DNA of 64,000 nt from Sphingomonadales bacterium (GCA_027488785.1 JAIYAY010000005.1:1-64000), one strand, 5' to 3'. Counted from the first letter of the stretch, positions 9,462 to 17,666 are shown. Program-made: numbers and translations. The notes: generated by a model not told the origin, from the letters alone.

Positions 9462-9479
9462 GTTCGATGCGCATCGAAC
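9462..9479. promoter_or_regulatory. Perfect 18-bp palindrome upstream of the bacteriocin-like gene
   Basis: GTTCGATGC followed by its exact reverse complement GCATCGAAC, 174 bases before the precursor start. It may be an operator for a dimeric regulator, or the tail of the adjacent REP-like element. The 312-base gap 9341-9652 holds this, repeat copy A and an AT-rich stretch at 9515-9560 likely to contain the promoter; no other gene is seen in it. Confidence 0.4.
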
Positions 9480-9652
9480 CAAATATGCTTGCCCGAACAA
9501 GAGGCCGTTCGGCGCGCGCAATTAATTTTTGATATACCAACGATTAGTATACGAAAATTAAAGCCCGGTCGACCCTCGACAATGTGGCGACGACGAAGCA
9601 GCCTAAGCGTGGTTCGCAATAGCCCGGCCACATGCAAGATGGAGATGAGCTT

Positions 9653-9940
9653 ATGTCGTATATGGATACATATGCCGCCTTTGCACCCGCTGGCGGAATT
9701 CAAGAATTGAGCTTTGATGAGATTGAAGAGGTTGGTGGTGCGCGTGGAGACAGGGACGGCTGTATAGCCATGACGTCCGTTGTTGGAGGTCTTATGGGTG
9801 CAGTTCTCGGCGGAGGTGTTGGGTCTATCATTGGGGGTGGTCTTGGTGCGTGGTATGGCTCTAGGGTCTGTCCACCAGCAGCAGGGAATGGGCCTCCACC
9901 AACTATAAGAAAAGAGTCTGATGACGAGCGGCAAAAATAG
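9653..9940 (+). CDS. Bacteriocin-like precursor with double-glycine leader
   Basis: A 95-residue peptide from the ATG at 9653, preceded by GGAG eight bases upstream; an in-frame ATG at 9632 lacks this site. Residues 16-29 (IQELSFDEIEEVGG) match the double-glycine leader pattern of class II bacteriocins and microcins, which are cut after GG by C39-peptidase ABC exporters. The predicted 66-residue core starts ARGDRDGC and has a glycine-zipper stretch (residues 45-67, with many GxxxG spacings), two cysteines (37 and 73) that could form a disulfide, and a proline- and charge-rich tail. No exporter is in the window. An alternative is a plain glycine-zipper membrane peptide; the leader argues against that. 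Confidence 0.7.
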   Translation: MSYMDTYAAFAPAGGIQELSFDEIEEVGGARGDRDGCIAMTSVVGGLMGAVLGGGVGSIIGGGLGAWYGSRVCPPAAGNGPPPTIRKESDDERQK

Positions 9941-9951
9941 TAGTGAAAAAT

Positions 9952-9981
9952 GGGCGCTGCTTTGCGGCGTCCATAATTTTT
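9952..9981 (+). terminator. Hairpin with T-rich tail between the two cassette genes
   Basis: GGGCGCTGC-TTT-GCGGCGTCC gives a 9-bp stem with two G-T pairs, followed by ATAATTTTT. It is 11 bases after the precursor stop and 20 bases before the next start. It may attenuate the message so that the precursor is made in excess over its membrane partner, or be a simple terminator. Confidence 0.5.
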
Positions 9982-10001
9982 GATACTTCTGGAGATCTGC
10001 A

Positions 10002-10238
10002 ATGCAATTTTTTTCTTTTTTGCAATCATTCAATCGGCTTGAACTGGTGATGTGTCCCATCTTGTTCGGACTATTTACATATGCATTTTTGCAGCCACTC
10101 GGGGAGGCTGGCATTTTGGGAACTGAGGATGTGGCAGCTGCATTTTCTTTTGCTGTCTTAACTTCTCTCTTTTGTATAAAAATTGTCAGAATGTTAGTTT
10201 CATTTATACATGGTAAAAAGTCGTCAATTGGCGATTGA
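10002..10238 (+). CDS. Small two-helix membrane protein, candidate immunity protein
   Basis: A 78-residue protein with GGAG seven bases before its ATG. It has two hydrophobic segments, about residues 15-32 (LVMCPILFGLFTYAFLQP) and 44-68 (ending in the positively charged IVRMLVSFIHGKK). I do not recognise the family. Position directly after a bacteriocin-like precursor, size and topology all fit a class II bacteriocin immunity protein, but this is inference. Base composition is richer in A and T than the flanking core genes, suggesting the cassette was acquired. Confidence 0.55.
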   Translation: MQFFSFLQSFNRLELVMCPILFGLFTYAFLQPLGEAGILGTEDVAAAFSFAVLTSLFCIKIVRMLVSFIHGKKSSIGD

Positions 10239-10356
10239 TGAAATTAAAGTAGCGAATGCGCTTCGCGTGCCTTGGCAAAGTGTCGGCTATCTGATTATCG
10301 GCTACTTGACATAAGCGAGGAGCCGAGGACCAAGAACCGACAAAACCTGCGCTGCT

Positions 10357-10371
10357 CCAGCGCAGGCTGGG
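10357..10371. repeat. REP-like palindrome, copy B
   Basis: Second exact copy of CCAGCGCAGGCTGGG (CCAGC-GCAG-GCTGG stem-loop), 926 bases from copy A and in the same orientation. The rest of the 279-base gap before the nucleoside transporter shows nothing recognisable. Confidence 0.5.
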
Positions 10372-10517
10372 GCCTATCGCGCCTATCGATACAGCTCTTC
10401 AATATTGTTTCTCGTCCGCGAAAAGGCAAAGGCGGCGTGGTTGCTTTTTGGGTAACGCGCGCTGTGAAAAGCCGCTAAGCCAATGCCTCTACAGTCATAA
10501 TGTAAGCTTGGGGTGAG

Positions 10518-11783
10518 ATGGCGGTTTTGCAGCAGGGGCAGGGATTGGTCGGCATAGCGTTGATATTGACGCTGGCATGGGCATTGTCCGAAGATCGCGC
10601 ATCGCGGCCATCATGGCGCTGGATTTTGGGCGCGCTTGTCTTGCAAATTGGGCTGGCGCTTGCGGTCACACGGGTGCCGTTCATCTGGACTCTGGTCGGC
10701 TATGCCAACAATGCAGTCGCAGCAGTGGAAAAGGCGACATTGGTCGGATCCAGCTACATGTTCGGTTATACCGGCGGCGCACCGATCCCCTTTGTGCTGA
10801 AACCCGGCGTAGAACAGCCCGTCATCGTCGCATTTCAAATATTGCCGCTCATCATCGTCTTCTCCGCGCTTTCGGCCTTGTTATGGCATTGGGGCATCTT
10901 GCGTGCTGCAGTTCGCGGCTTGTCATGGGCGTTACGCAAAACCTTGGGTGTCAGCGGCGTCGTTGGGCTCGGCGGCGGCGCGACGATGTTTCTGGGCGTT
11001 GTTGAAACCCCGCTTGTCCTGCGCGCGTGGTTTGAACGGATGAGCAGGTCTGAATTGTTTATGATCATGGTGCTGATCATGGCCACAATCTCCGGCGCCA
11101 TTCTTGTCCTTTATGCCACGACCCTGTCCAAAACCGTGCCGAACGCCGTTGGACACATGATTGTGGCCTCCCTGATTTCCTTACCCGCAGCCGTGCTCAT
11201 TGCTCGCCTGATGGTCCCTGGCGACGGCAACAGGAATGCAGAAGATGCCGTCGCTGACCTGAAATATGAAAGCAGCATGGACGCCGTCATTAAAGGCACG
11301 ATGGAAGGCATCCAATTGGTGCTGGCGGTCATCGCCATCATTATCGTCGTTTTTGCATTGGTTAATTTGACCGACCAATTGCTGGCCCTGATGCCCCAAG
11401 TGGATGCACAGCCCCTTACCCTCAAACGCATTTTTGGCTGGCTGTTCGCGCCACTGATGTGGAGCATTGGCATCCCATGGGACCAAGCCCCAGCCGCAGG
11501 CGCATTGATGGGCACCAAAACCATCCTCAACGAATATGTCGCCTATCTTGATCTCGCCGCCCTGCCCGCCGATACATTTGATGCGCGCAGCAAACTGATC
11601 ATCACTTACGCATTATGCGGCGTTGCGAACCTTGCCAGCGTCGGCCTGTTGGTGTCGACCATTGCCACACTTGCGCCCACACGGCGCGCAGAGGTGTCCG
11701 CTTTGGGCATGAAAAGCTGGGTCGCCGGCAATATGGCGTCTGCGATGACAGGCGCGGTTATCGGGCTTGTCACCTTGGCCTGA
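10518..11783 (+). CDS. Concentrative nucleoside transporter (CNT/NupC family)
   Basis: A 421-residue inner-membrane nucleoside:cation symporter with about ten hydrophobic helices. CNT blocks are visible: FGYTGG near residue 82, the re-entrant/gate helix sequence ALLWHWGILR, GGGATMFLGVVETPLVLRAWFERMSRSELFMIM, MIVASLISLPAAVLIARLMVP and the C-terminal YALCGVANLASVGLLVSTIATLAP. Length matches bacterial NupC (about 400). It is a single gene, plus strand, unrelated to the cassette before it; it ends about 135 bases before the vestigial tRNA-Thr end. Substrate preference cannot be read. Confidence 0.93.
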   Translation: MAVLQQGQGLVGIALILTLAWALSEDRASRPSWRWILGALVLQIGLALAVTRVPFIWTLVGYANNAVAAVEKATLVGSSYMFGYTGGAPIPFVLKPGVEQPVIVAFQILPLIIVFSALSALLWHWGILRAAVRGLSWALRKTLGVSGVVGLGGGATMFLGVVETPLVLRAWFERMSRSELFMIMVLIMATISGAILVLYATTLSKTVPNAVGHMIVASLISLPAAVLIARLMVPGDGNRNAEDAVADLKYESSMDAVIKGTMEGIQLVLAVIAIIIVVFALVNLTDQLLALMPQVDAQPLTLKRIFGWLFAPLMWSIGIPWDQAPAAGALMGTKTILNEYVAYLDLAALPADTFDARSKLIITYALCGVANLASVGLLVSTIATLAPTRRAEVSALGMKSWVAGNMASAMTGAVIGLVTLA

Positions 11784-11918
11784 CGCGCTTCATCCGGTCA
11801 TCGCGCTTGGCAGGTCGCCCGGCATGTCACTTGGACAGATTGCAATTTGCTGTCGGGCGGCGCAGCAGCGAAAAGCGGCCGCAATTGAAATGGTGACCGT
11901 AATATTAAGGTCACAGAA

Positions 11919-11964
11919 AAAATGGTGCCGCCTATAGGATTCGAACCTACGACCCCCGCATTAC
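11919..11964 (-). repeat. Vestigial 3' half of tRNA-Thr (46-bp direct repeat, att-like)
   Basis: Exact 46-bp copy of bases 13082-13127. On the minus strand it contains the tRNA-Thr sequence from the second anticodon base through the CCA end plus four bases. It lacks the 5' half, so it is not a functional tRNA. The stop codon of the neighbouring lipoprotein gene begins two bases away. This is the arrangement left when a recombinase integrates an element into a tRNA 3' end. Confidence 0.85.
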
Positions 11965-11965
11965 T

Positions 11966-13024
11966 TTATGGAAATACCATGTAGTTCCAGACGGGCAGAT
12001 ATAGTGGCTCGCCCGCAGATGTTAACGGCGTGACTACATCAACCACGGTACTACCGTGAGCTGGAGCAGTTGAGGGGGACAATGGACTTACAGAAATTGC
12101 GATGTTGGTCGTCAATTGCCGTCGGTCGCCAAAAGGTGCAGCGCGTCCGTCGACAGACGTTGATGCCCCGAAAACACCAAGACCGATTTGGCTCCAATTC
12201 AACTCAATCGCAGCCAATGGCACGAGTTCATCTCGCTGGTGCGTAAAGCCATATTGGCGCGCAGCGGGCGTCGCATTGGGCAAGCTCGTCCATTGAGCAG
12301 GGAAGCCATTTGCATTGCCAGTGTCACCTGGCCCCGAAAACATTGCTATACGATCAAGGACATGCAGCTTGCCCATGAAAGCGGCATGTCCTGAACCTTG
12401 TGAATGGCCTGCAACGGTTATGACCGACCAGTTCGGGGCCCCACCGACAAGATATTGGCCCCAGCCTTCATTTGGATAGTTGCTATGCATATATGTCAGC
12501 AGTGCAACGAGGCGGCCTGTGATAGAGTTTGGCTGGGAAATTGACACCAGCGGACTTGTATCAATACCCGTGATAATTTCGCGGCGTACCTCGCCTGCGC
12601 AATCAGCTCGCGGCGAAAATGCACAGATTGTCCCAACCGCCTCATCATTTGGATAGGTCAAGCCTATACTGTGAAAGCCACGCGCCGCTCCTGCCCTGAC
12701 GATTAAGCGATAGAAGCGTGGGATTGCAGTAGTTCCAGGCAACATCACGAAAAGGCGATTTCGCAGGGATGCCGATGCTGGGTTAATTGCAAAATGGGCT
12801 GACAAATTTTCGGTAAGCGCGGCGTTGGTTAGCGCTGGCGCAATGTCCCGTTCAATGGATGTTATGCTCGAAGGCGGAGGAGCAGGTGGCGGAGTCGGTG
12901 CAGTCGGAGGCGTAGGAGCGATAATCACTGGCGGCGGTGCGCTGCTCTGAGCAGTATCGCCGCCACACGCACTTAAGGAGAACACTATACCTAGCGCTAA
13001 CAAACTGACTTTCGGCTTTCCCAT
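11966..13024 (-). CDS. Lipoprotein with alpha/beta-hydrolase motif, inserted downstream of tRNA-Thr
   Basis: A 352-residue predicted lipoprotein: signal peptide with lipobox LSAC (Cys20), a proline-rich linker at residues 30-51, then a hydrolase-like domain with the nucleophile elbow GHSQG (Ser208) in VITVAGHSQGSGHAAF. It resembles the BPSS1187-type family of secreted hydrolase-like proteins; the substrate is unknown. The ATG has a GAGGTGA ribosome-binding site six bases upstream. The gene is 61 bases downstream of the intact tRNA-Thr on the same strand and is bracketed by the 46-bp tRNA duplication, so it may be read from the tRNA promoter. No integrase is present. Confidence 0.75.
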   Translation of the reverse strand: MGKPKVSLLALGIVFSLSACGGDTAQSSAPPPVIIAPTPPTAPTPPPAPPPSSITSIERDIAPALTNAALTENLSAHFAINPASASLRNRLFVMLPGTTAIPRFYRLIVRAGAARGFHSIGLTYPNDEAVGTICAFSPRADCAGEVRREIITGIDTSPLVSISQPNSITGRLVALLTYMHSNYPNEGWGQYLVGGAPNWSVITVAGHSQGSGHAAFMGKLHVLDRIAMFSGPGDTGNANGFPAQWTSLPNATPAARQYGFTHQRDELVPLAAIELNWSQIGLGVFGASTSVDGRAAPFGDRRQLTTNIAISVSPLSPSTAPAHGSTVVDVVTPLTSAGEPLYLPVWNYMVFP

Positions 13025-13081
13025 ACTTCACCTCTCAAGGCTACGCCAAGGCGGCGTTCAAAAATCTCAGAAATGCGAGAG

Positions 13082-13127
13082 AAAATGGTGCCGCCTATAG
13101 GATTCGAACCTACGACCCCCGCATTAC
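13082..13127 (-). repeat. 46-bp direct repeat, copy inside the intact tRNA-Thr
   Basis: The partner of 11919-11964. It covers the 3' half of the intact tRNA-Thr and four A/T bases beyond the CCA. The two copies are 1,163 bases apart and enclose exactly one gene. Confidence 0.85.
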
Positions 13128-13161
13128 GAATGCGATGCTCTACCAACTGAGCTAAGGCGGC
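13086..13161 (-). tRNA. tRNA-Thr (CGU anticodon)
   Basis: 76-base cloverleaf on the minus strand. The acceptor GCCGCCT pairs with AGGCGGC, followed by encoded ACCA. The D-loop is AGCTCAGTTGGTAGAGC, the anticodon stem-loop is TCGCA-TTCGTAA-TGCGG with anticodon CGT, and the T-arm is GTAGGTTCGAATCCTAT. It reads ACG codons. The 3' half is duplicated at 11919-11964. Confidence 0.95.
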
Positions 13162-13235
13162 TTGTGGCGCTTGGGCCGGGGCTTCGCATAGCCAAGAGCG
13201 CTAATGAGTTCAAGTGGCCTTTATGCGGCGCGGGG

Positions 13236-14129
13236 CTAATTGCCCGAAAGCACCCAGCCGACACTGATCTGCTTGGCGGCCAATGGAACGTCAAGCCGCG
13301 CCTCGCTAAAATCGACCTTTGCGCCTGGCGCAAGCGTGCTTGCCTTGGCTTTCATTTTCCAACTGTAGACCGGTCTGCCACTGGCATCTTTAAGCGTCAC
13401 CAACATGTCGGGCACATTTTGCTGCACCCCGGTCGGGTTCACGATGCTGCCGCTCGCGATAAAATAGGGCGTGCCATCTTCGCGCGCATTCAGGGCCAGA
13501 TTATCGTTGAGCACGATGGTTAGGTTGGGTTGTTCCGTCGTGCGAGAAAGGCCGATATTTGGCATGCCGAAATAAGAGATAACCGTGCCAATGAGGGTGA
13601 CCGTCAGCGCAAAGATGACCGCAACCAAAGTCCAGACTTTCGTGGGGCTGCGGCGTTGGTTAAACGGTGGCGCATGCACAAAGCGGCTTTGCTTTGGTTC
13701 TGTATCTGCCCATTTGCCCGTACTTATCGACGGATCAACATATACCGGCGCCGGATCAGGCGCAGCCGCGCGCTCAGGCGCAAATCTTGGGAAGGCAGGC
13801 TGTGCGTCATCCGCATCCGTTTCTGCGCCCATGAAACGTGGAGCGGGGGCTGGAGTTGAAGTTGGGGCCCTTGCTGACGGCTCTTCACCCACTGGTGACA
13901 TCTGTGCGGCAGACATTGGTGTTGCGGCCTCTGGCGGGACGGCAACGGGCGCTGGGTCGCTCTGCTCGGCGGGCACTGGGATGGAGGGCGTTGGCGCCGT
14001 CGGAGGAACTGGTGCCTCTTGAAACCATGCATGCTTGCAATTGGCGCAACGTACTTGGCGACCATCAACACCAACGGCATTGTCAGGAACATTGTAACGT
14101 GTGCGGCAGGAAGGGCAAACAAGCAGCAT
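13236..14129 (-). CDS. MJ0042-type zinc-finger protein with one transmembrane helix
   Basis: A 297-residue protein from the ATG at 14129; the frame extends upstream but the zinc finger begins right after this Met. The MJ0042 finger has Cys5, Cys8, Cys28 and Cys31 (CPSC ... CANC). It is followed by a long proline/alanine-rich linker, one transmembrane helix near residues 165-187 ([20 protein letters not shown]) and a C-terminal DUF3426-like beta domain. Such proteins are common in proteobacteria, often near cell-division genes, with no firm function. Nothing besides a repeat-like scrap (GACAGGCTGGGGC near 14290) is seen in the 301-base gap to the next gene. Confidence 0.85.
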   Translation of the reverse strand: MLLVCPSCRTRYNVPDNAVGVDGRQVRCANCKHAWFQEAPVPPTAPTPSIPVPAEQSDPAPVAVPPEAATPMSAAQMSPVGEEPSARAPTSTPAPAPRFMGAETDADDAQPAFPRFAPERAAAPDPAPVYVDPSISTGKWADTEPKQSRFVHAPPFNQRRSPTKVWTLVAVIFALTVTLIGTVISYFGMPNIGLSRTTEQPNLTIVLNDNLALNAREDGTPYFIASGSIVNPTGVQQNVPDMLVTLKDASGRPVYSWKMKAKASTLAPGAKVDFSEARLDVPLAAKQISVGWVLSGN

Positions 14130-14430
14130 GTCAAAGACTAAACAGCAGCATCTTGGGACTTGCAACCCTGCTGGTGAAAAATGCTGTGGACGACGCGTTT
14201 TCGGGTGATGACTCGGCCAGGAATAGCCCTTAACGCGTCCTGCCCTTTGTACCCTTGGTCGCTGCGCCGCTGCGCATATGGGCGTTCGACAGGCTGGGGC
14301 TTCAGACAAGTCACAACCTTGCCTTATCGGTTTCCGGCGGGGTCATCCGCGCGCGCATTCCGCTTGCTGTGACAACGCTTGCTATGCTTAAGTCGTGCTT
14401 CACGGTGATTACTGTGTTAAAGAAGAATTT

Positions 14431-14961
14431 ATGATCAGTCGCTCTATCGCTTTCATATTGTTGGTCTGGATGCTGGGCTTTGCTTGGTTTGCTTTGCTGT
14501 TGCCGCAGCCAGCGCCCATTGCGCCAAGTGATGGTGTTGTCGTACTGACCGGTGGCGCACACAGAATTGATCGTGGCCTTGAAATATTGGAATCGGGCAA
14601 GTCCAAAAAATTGCTGATTTCTGGAGTAGACCGCGATGTGAAGCCGCCCGAGCTTGAGGCACAATACCCAAAATCTGGCAAATATTTCCAATGCTGCATC
14701 GCGCTGGGTTTCCAATCGGTAGACACGCGGTCCAATGCCTTGGAAACGGCAGCATGGGTAAAGAGGAACAATATGCGCAGCATTCGACTTGTTACGCATG
14801 ATTGGCACATGCGCCGCGCGCGCTTTGAACTTGACCGGGCCTTGCCCAATGGCATCGCCGTCACCAATGACGCTGTGTCAACCCAACCGTCGCTTGGCGG
14901 CTTGTTCAAGGAATATAATAAATATTGGTTGCGCGCCGTCGCGTCGCTTCTTGGGCTTTAA
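14431..14961 (+). CDS. YdcF/SanA-family (DUF218) membrane protein
   Basis: A 176-residue protein from the ATG at 14431, which has a GAAGAA site just upstream; the longer frame from 14395 is less likely. One N-terminal hydrophobic helix (SIAFILLVWMLGFAWFALLL) anchors a DUF218 domain with VVVLTGGAHRIDRGLE, LLISGVDRD, DTRSNALETA and RLVTHDWHMRRA. YdcF/ElyC proteins act in envelope biogenesis; the exact role is undefined. The plsC gene begins four bases after the stop, so the two form an operon. Confidence 0.87.
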   Translation: MISRSIAFILLVWMLGFAWFALLLPQPAPIAPSDGVVVLTGGAHRIDRGLEILESGKSKKLLISGVDRDVKPPELEAQYPKSGKYFQCCIALGFQSVDTRSNALETAAWVKRNNMRSIRLVTHDWHMRRARFELDRALPNGIAVTNDAVSTQPSLGGLFKEYNKYWLRAVASLLGL

Positions 14962-14964
14962 GCC

Positions 14965-15654
14965 ATGATGGCAGTCATCCGGTCTGCTGCGTATATTGTG
15001 ATATTCTACACCATATCGGTGTTTTTCGTCGTGACCGCATTTTTCGCGGTATGGTTCTCCATCCCGCTCATGCAATGGGCCGTGCGCGGCTGGTCGCGCT
15101 GGCAATATACCTGCTACCGGCGGATATTGGGCATCAACATCAAGATTGAGGGCGAATTGCCGCAAAAACCGGTGCTGTACGCCATCAAACATGAAAGCAT
15201 GTTTGAAACCATCGACATGCCCCGCATGTTTCGCAAACCGGCCGTGGTGACAAAGAAAGAGCTGTTCGATATCCCCTTATGGGGTCACGCCGCACGAGCC
15301 TATGGCATGATTCCTGTTGACCGCAATGGCGGCGCAGCGGCGCTGCGGGCCATGTTAGTTGTTGCCAAGAAAATGATCGCCGACGGGCGGCCCATCGTGA
15401 TCTTCCCCGAGGGTACGCGGGTCGCGCACGGCCAACAGCCACCCTTGCAGTCGGGCTTTGCGGGCCTGTACAAACTTATCAACCTGCCCGTTGTGCCGAT
15501 TGCGGTGAACAGCGGCACGTTAAGTCCGCGCAAAACGGGCATCTGGAAATCAGGGACGATTACCTACAAAGTGGGGGAAGAGCTTCCCACAGGCTTACCT
15601 CGTGCGGAAATTGAGGCGCGGGTCCACGCCGCCATTAATGCGCTGAACGTTTAA
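14965..15654 (+). CDS. 1-acyl-sn-glycerol-3-phosphate acyltransferase-like (PlsC family)
   Basis: A 229-residue membrane acyltransferase for phospholipid synthesis: one or two N-terminal helices (residues 6-33), then acyltransferase block 1 around His76 (KHESMFE) and block 3 FPEGTR at 147-152. Block 1 reads HX4E (Glu81) rather than the canonical HX4D; alphaproteobacterial members often show this. A lysophospholipid substrate is inferred from family. It lies four bases after the YdcF gene and is convergent with the TyrA-family gene, whose stop is ten bases away. Confidence 0.87.
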   Translation: MMAVIRSAAYIVIFYTISVFFVVTAFFAVWFSIPLMQWAVRGWSRWQYTCYRRILGINIKIEGELPQKPVLYAIKHESMFETIDMPRMFRKPAVVTKKELFDIPLWGHAARAYGMIPVDRNGGAAALRAMLVVAKKMIADGRPIVIFPEGTRVAHGQQPPLQSGFAGLYKLINLPVVPIAVNSGTLSPRKTGIWKSGTITYKVGEELPTGLPRAEIEARVHAAINALNV

Positions 15655-15663
15655 GGTCAGAAC

Positions 15664-16569
15664 CTAATGTTTGCGCCCGAAATCGGGAACGTCGTCATCT
15701 TGCCCCTGCTCCACAATCGACCGTCGGATGTTACGCGTGCGCGCAAATAATGCTTCCAGCTCGTCGCCTTTGTCATACCGGATCGCGCGTTGTAGTGCGC
15801 TTAAATCTTCGGAAAAACGCTGAAGCATTTCGAGGACTGCGTCCTTGTTGGACAAAAACACATCGCGCCACATGACGGGGTCGGATGCGGCTATACGGGT
15901 GAAATCACGAAAACCACCTGCGGAGTATTTGATCACTTCGCTTTGTGTCACGCCTTCCAAATCATCAGCTGTGCCAACGATGGTGTAGGCAATCAAATGC
16001 GGCAAATGGCTGGTGACGGCAAGGACCATGTCATGATGGCGCGCATCCATAATCTCGACATCTGCGCCAAGCTGCTGCCAAAAAATGCGCAGGCGCTCAA
16101 CAGCGGCCTCTGGCGCGTTTTCGGGTGGCGTTAATATGCACCAGCGACCCTTGAACAAGGTTGCAAAACCAGCTTCGGGACCGCTTTTTTCGGTACCCGC
16201 CACGGGATGGGCAGGAATGATGATCGCGTTCGGAAGCGCTGCACCGAGGGCCTCTGCCACACTTTGCTTACAGGAACCGACATCGCTGACAATCGCATCG
16301 GCAGGCAGATCGGCAGCGAATTCCGCCGCAACCGCGCCCATAGCGCCCACAGGCACGCACAAGACAACAAGGTCCGCATCCATCACCGAAGCGCCAGCTG
16401 TGTCGGTCACATCATCGCAGAAACCAAGTGCAACGGCGCGTTCACGCACAGACGGGTCGGAGTCATGTCCCGTTATGCGCACGGAGGGCATTTTTGCCCT
16501 AACCGCGCGTGCCACCGATGAACCGATGAGACCCAGACCAATGATCGTCAGGCGCGCGAAGGGCAACAT
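15664..16569 (-). CDS. Prephenate/arogenate dehydrogenase (TyrA family)
   Basis: A 301-residue NAD(P)-dependent dehydrogenase of tyrosine synthesis. The start at 16569 ([18 protein letters not shown]) puts the GxGLIG dinucleotide motif at residues 11-16; the frame extends upstream only inside hisC. Conserved prephenate dehydrogenase blocks are SDVGSCKQ, PAHPVAGTEKSGPEAG, LAVTSHLPHLIAY and AGGFRDFTRIAASDPVMWRDV. Whether prephenate or arogenate is used cannot be told. Its ATG overlaps the hisC TAA by one base (TAATG), so they are co-translated. Confidence 0.93.
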   Translation of the reverse strand: MLPFARLTIIGLGLIGSSVARAVRAKMPSVRITGHDSDPSVRERAVALGFCDDVTDTAGASVMDADLVVLCVPVGAMGAVAAEFAADLPADAIVSDVGSCKQSVAEALGAALPNAIIIPAHPVAGTEKSGPEAGFATLFKGRWCILTPPENAPEAAVERLRIFWQQLGADVEIMDARHHDMVLAVTSHLPHLIAYTIVGTADDLEGVTQSEVIKYSAGGFRDFTRIAASDPVMWRDVFLSNKDAVLEMLQRFSEDLSALQRAIRYDKGDELEALFARTRNIRRSIVEQGQDDDVPDFGRKH

Positions 16570-17666
16570 TAGGCGTTCGCGTCCAAAATATGACGCAGGG
16601 CCGACATGATACCGCGATTTTCTTCTTCGGTGCCAATGGTTATGCGCAGGCCATGACCAAGCCCCTGTCCCGGTAACCAGCGGACGATATAGCCTTCGGC
16701 CATCAACGCATGATAAGCGGTCTCTGCACTGCATGTGCCTTCAAACAAGACCATCAGGAAATTGCCCCAGGATGGAATGACCTTCAATCCATGGTTGGAC
16801 AATGCCGCAATTTCTGCGGCCATCCAGTCGCGCCATGCGGCATTATGCTGACGGCTGCGCGTCACGAAATCGGTATCTGCAAGTGCAGCGATAGCGGCCG
16901 CCTGCCCTGCCGCCGTCACATTGAACGGCGCACGCACGCGGTTGAGTGTAGCGATCAGACCAGCATGGCCATAGCACCAACCAATGCGTTCTGCCGCAAG
17001 GCCGTAAATTTTTGAGAAAGTCCGTGTGATCAGGACATTGTCATGGCGGCGTGCCAGTTCCAATGCGGCGGGACCGTCATCCTCAAGATATTCGCCATAG
17101 GCTTGGTCCAGCACGAGCACACAATTGCTAGGCAAGCCCGCATGCAGCCGCGCAATTTCGGCATCGTCGGTGAAGGTGCCCGTCGGATTATTCGGGTTCG
17201 CCACAAAAACCACGCGGGTCTTGTCGGTCACCAGCGCCAACAAAGCATCGACATCTGTGCCATAATCCTTGTCTGGCGCGACAATCACATTGGCCGCCGC
17301 TTTGCGGGCCGCAATATCATAGACCGAAAAACCATAACGGACATAGATGATATCATCGCCTGCGCCCGCATAGCCCATGGCAATGAGGTTCAGCAGCTCA
17401 TCCGAACCCGTGCCGCAGACGATTTGGTCGCTATTGATTTCATACGCCGCGCCCAATGCTTCACGCAAAGCGGTGCAGGCGGGGTCCGGATAACGGGCCA
17501 AAGAAGCGCTTTTATCGACTAGCGCCGCCGCAGCAGCGGCACTGCAGCCCAACGGGTTTTCGTTCGCTGATAATTTAATCAGCACGCGGCCATCGTCCGA
17601 CTTTGCTTTGCCGGGTGTGTAGGCGCTGATCGCTTCAATCCATGGTTTGGCTTTGGGTCTGTTCAT
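16569..17666 (-). CDS. hisC: Histidinol-phosphate aminotransferase
   Basis: A 365-residue fold-type I PLP aminotransferase from Met at 17666 ([20 protein letters not shown]). Family motifs are LSANENPLG, the glycine loop [23 protein letters not shown] and the PLP-binding Lys219 in [11 protein letters not shown]. HisC enzymes next to a TyrA gene often also transaminate prephenate or phenylpyruvate, so a dual role in histidine and aromatic amino-acid synthesis is likely but inferred. An in-frame ATG at 17702 would add a 12-residue alanine-rich extension. It is divergent from metX. Confidence 0.94.
   Translation of the reverse strand: MNRPKAKPWIEAISAYTPGKAKSDDGRVLIKLSANENPLGCSAAAAAALVDKSASLARYPDPACTALREALGAAYEINSDQIVCGTGSDELLNLIAMGYAGAGDDIIYVRYGFSVYDIAARKAAANVIVAPDKDYGTDVDALLALVTDKTRVVFVANPNNPTGTFTDDAEIARLHAGLPSNCVLVLDQAYGEYLEDDGPAALELARRHDNVLITRTFSKIYGLAAERIGWCYGHAGLIATLNRVRAPFNVTAAGQAAAIAALADTDFVTRSRQHNAAWRDWMAAEIAALSNHGLKVIPSWGNFLMVLFEGTCSAETAYHALMAEGYIVRWLPGQGLGHGLRITIGTEEENRGIMSALRHILDANA

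Noticed and set aside
9450-9710. 86-codon ORF overlapping the bacteriocin-like precursor
   Set aside because: It is a different frame over the repeat and the precursor leader; the precursor frame has the proper site and motif.
10272-10478. 68-codon ORF between the cassette and the nucleoside transporter
   Set aside because: It runs through the repeat, has no ribosome-binding site and no domain, and its composition is not protein-like.
11919-11964. A second tRNA-Thr gene
   Set aside because: Only the 3' half is present; the acceptor 5' strand, D-arm and half of the anticodon arm are missing, and a protein-coding gene follows.
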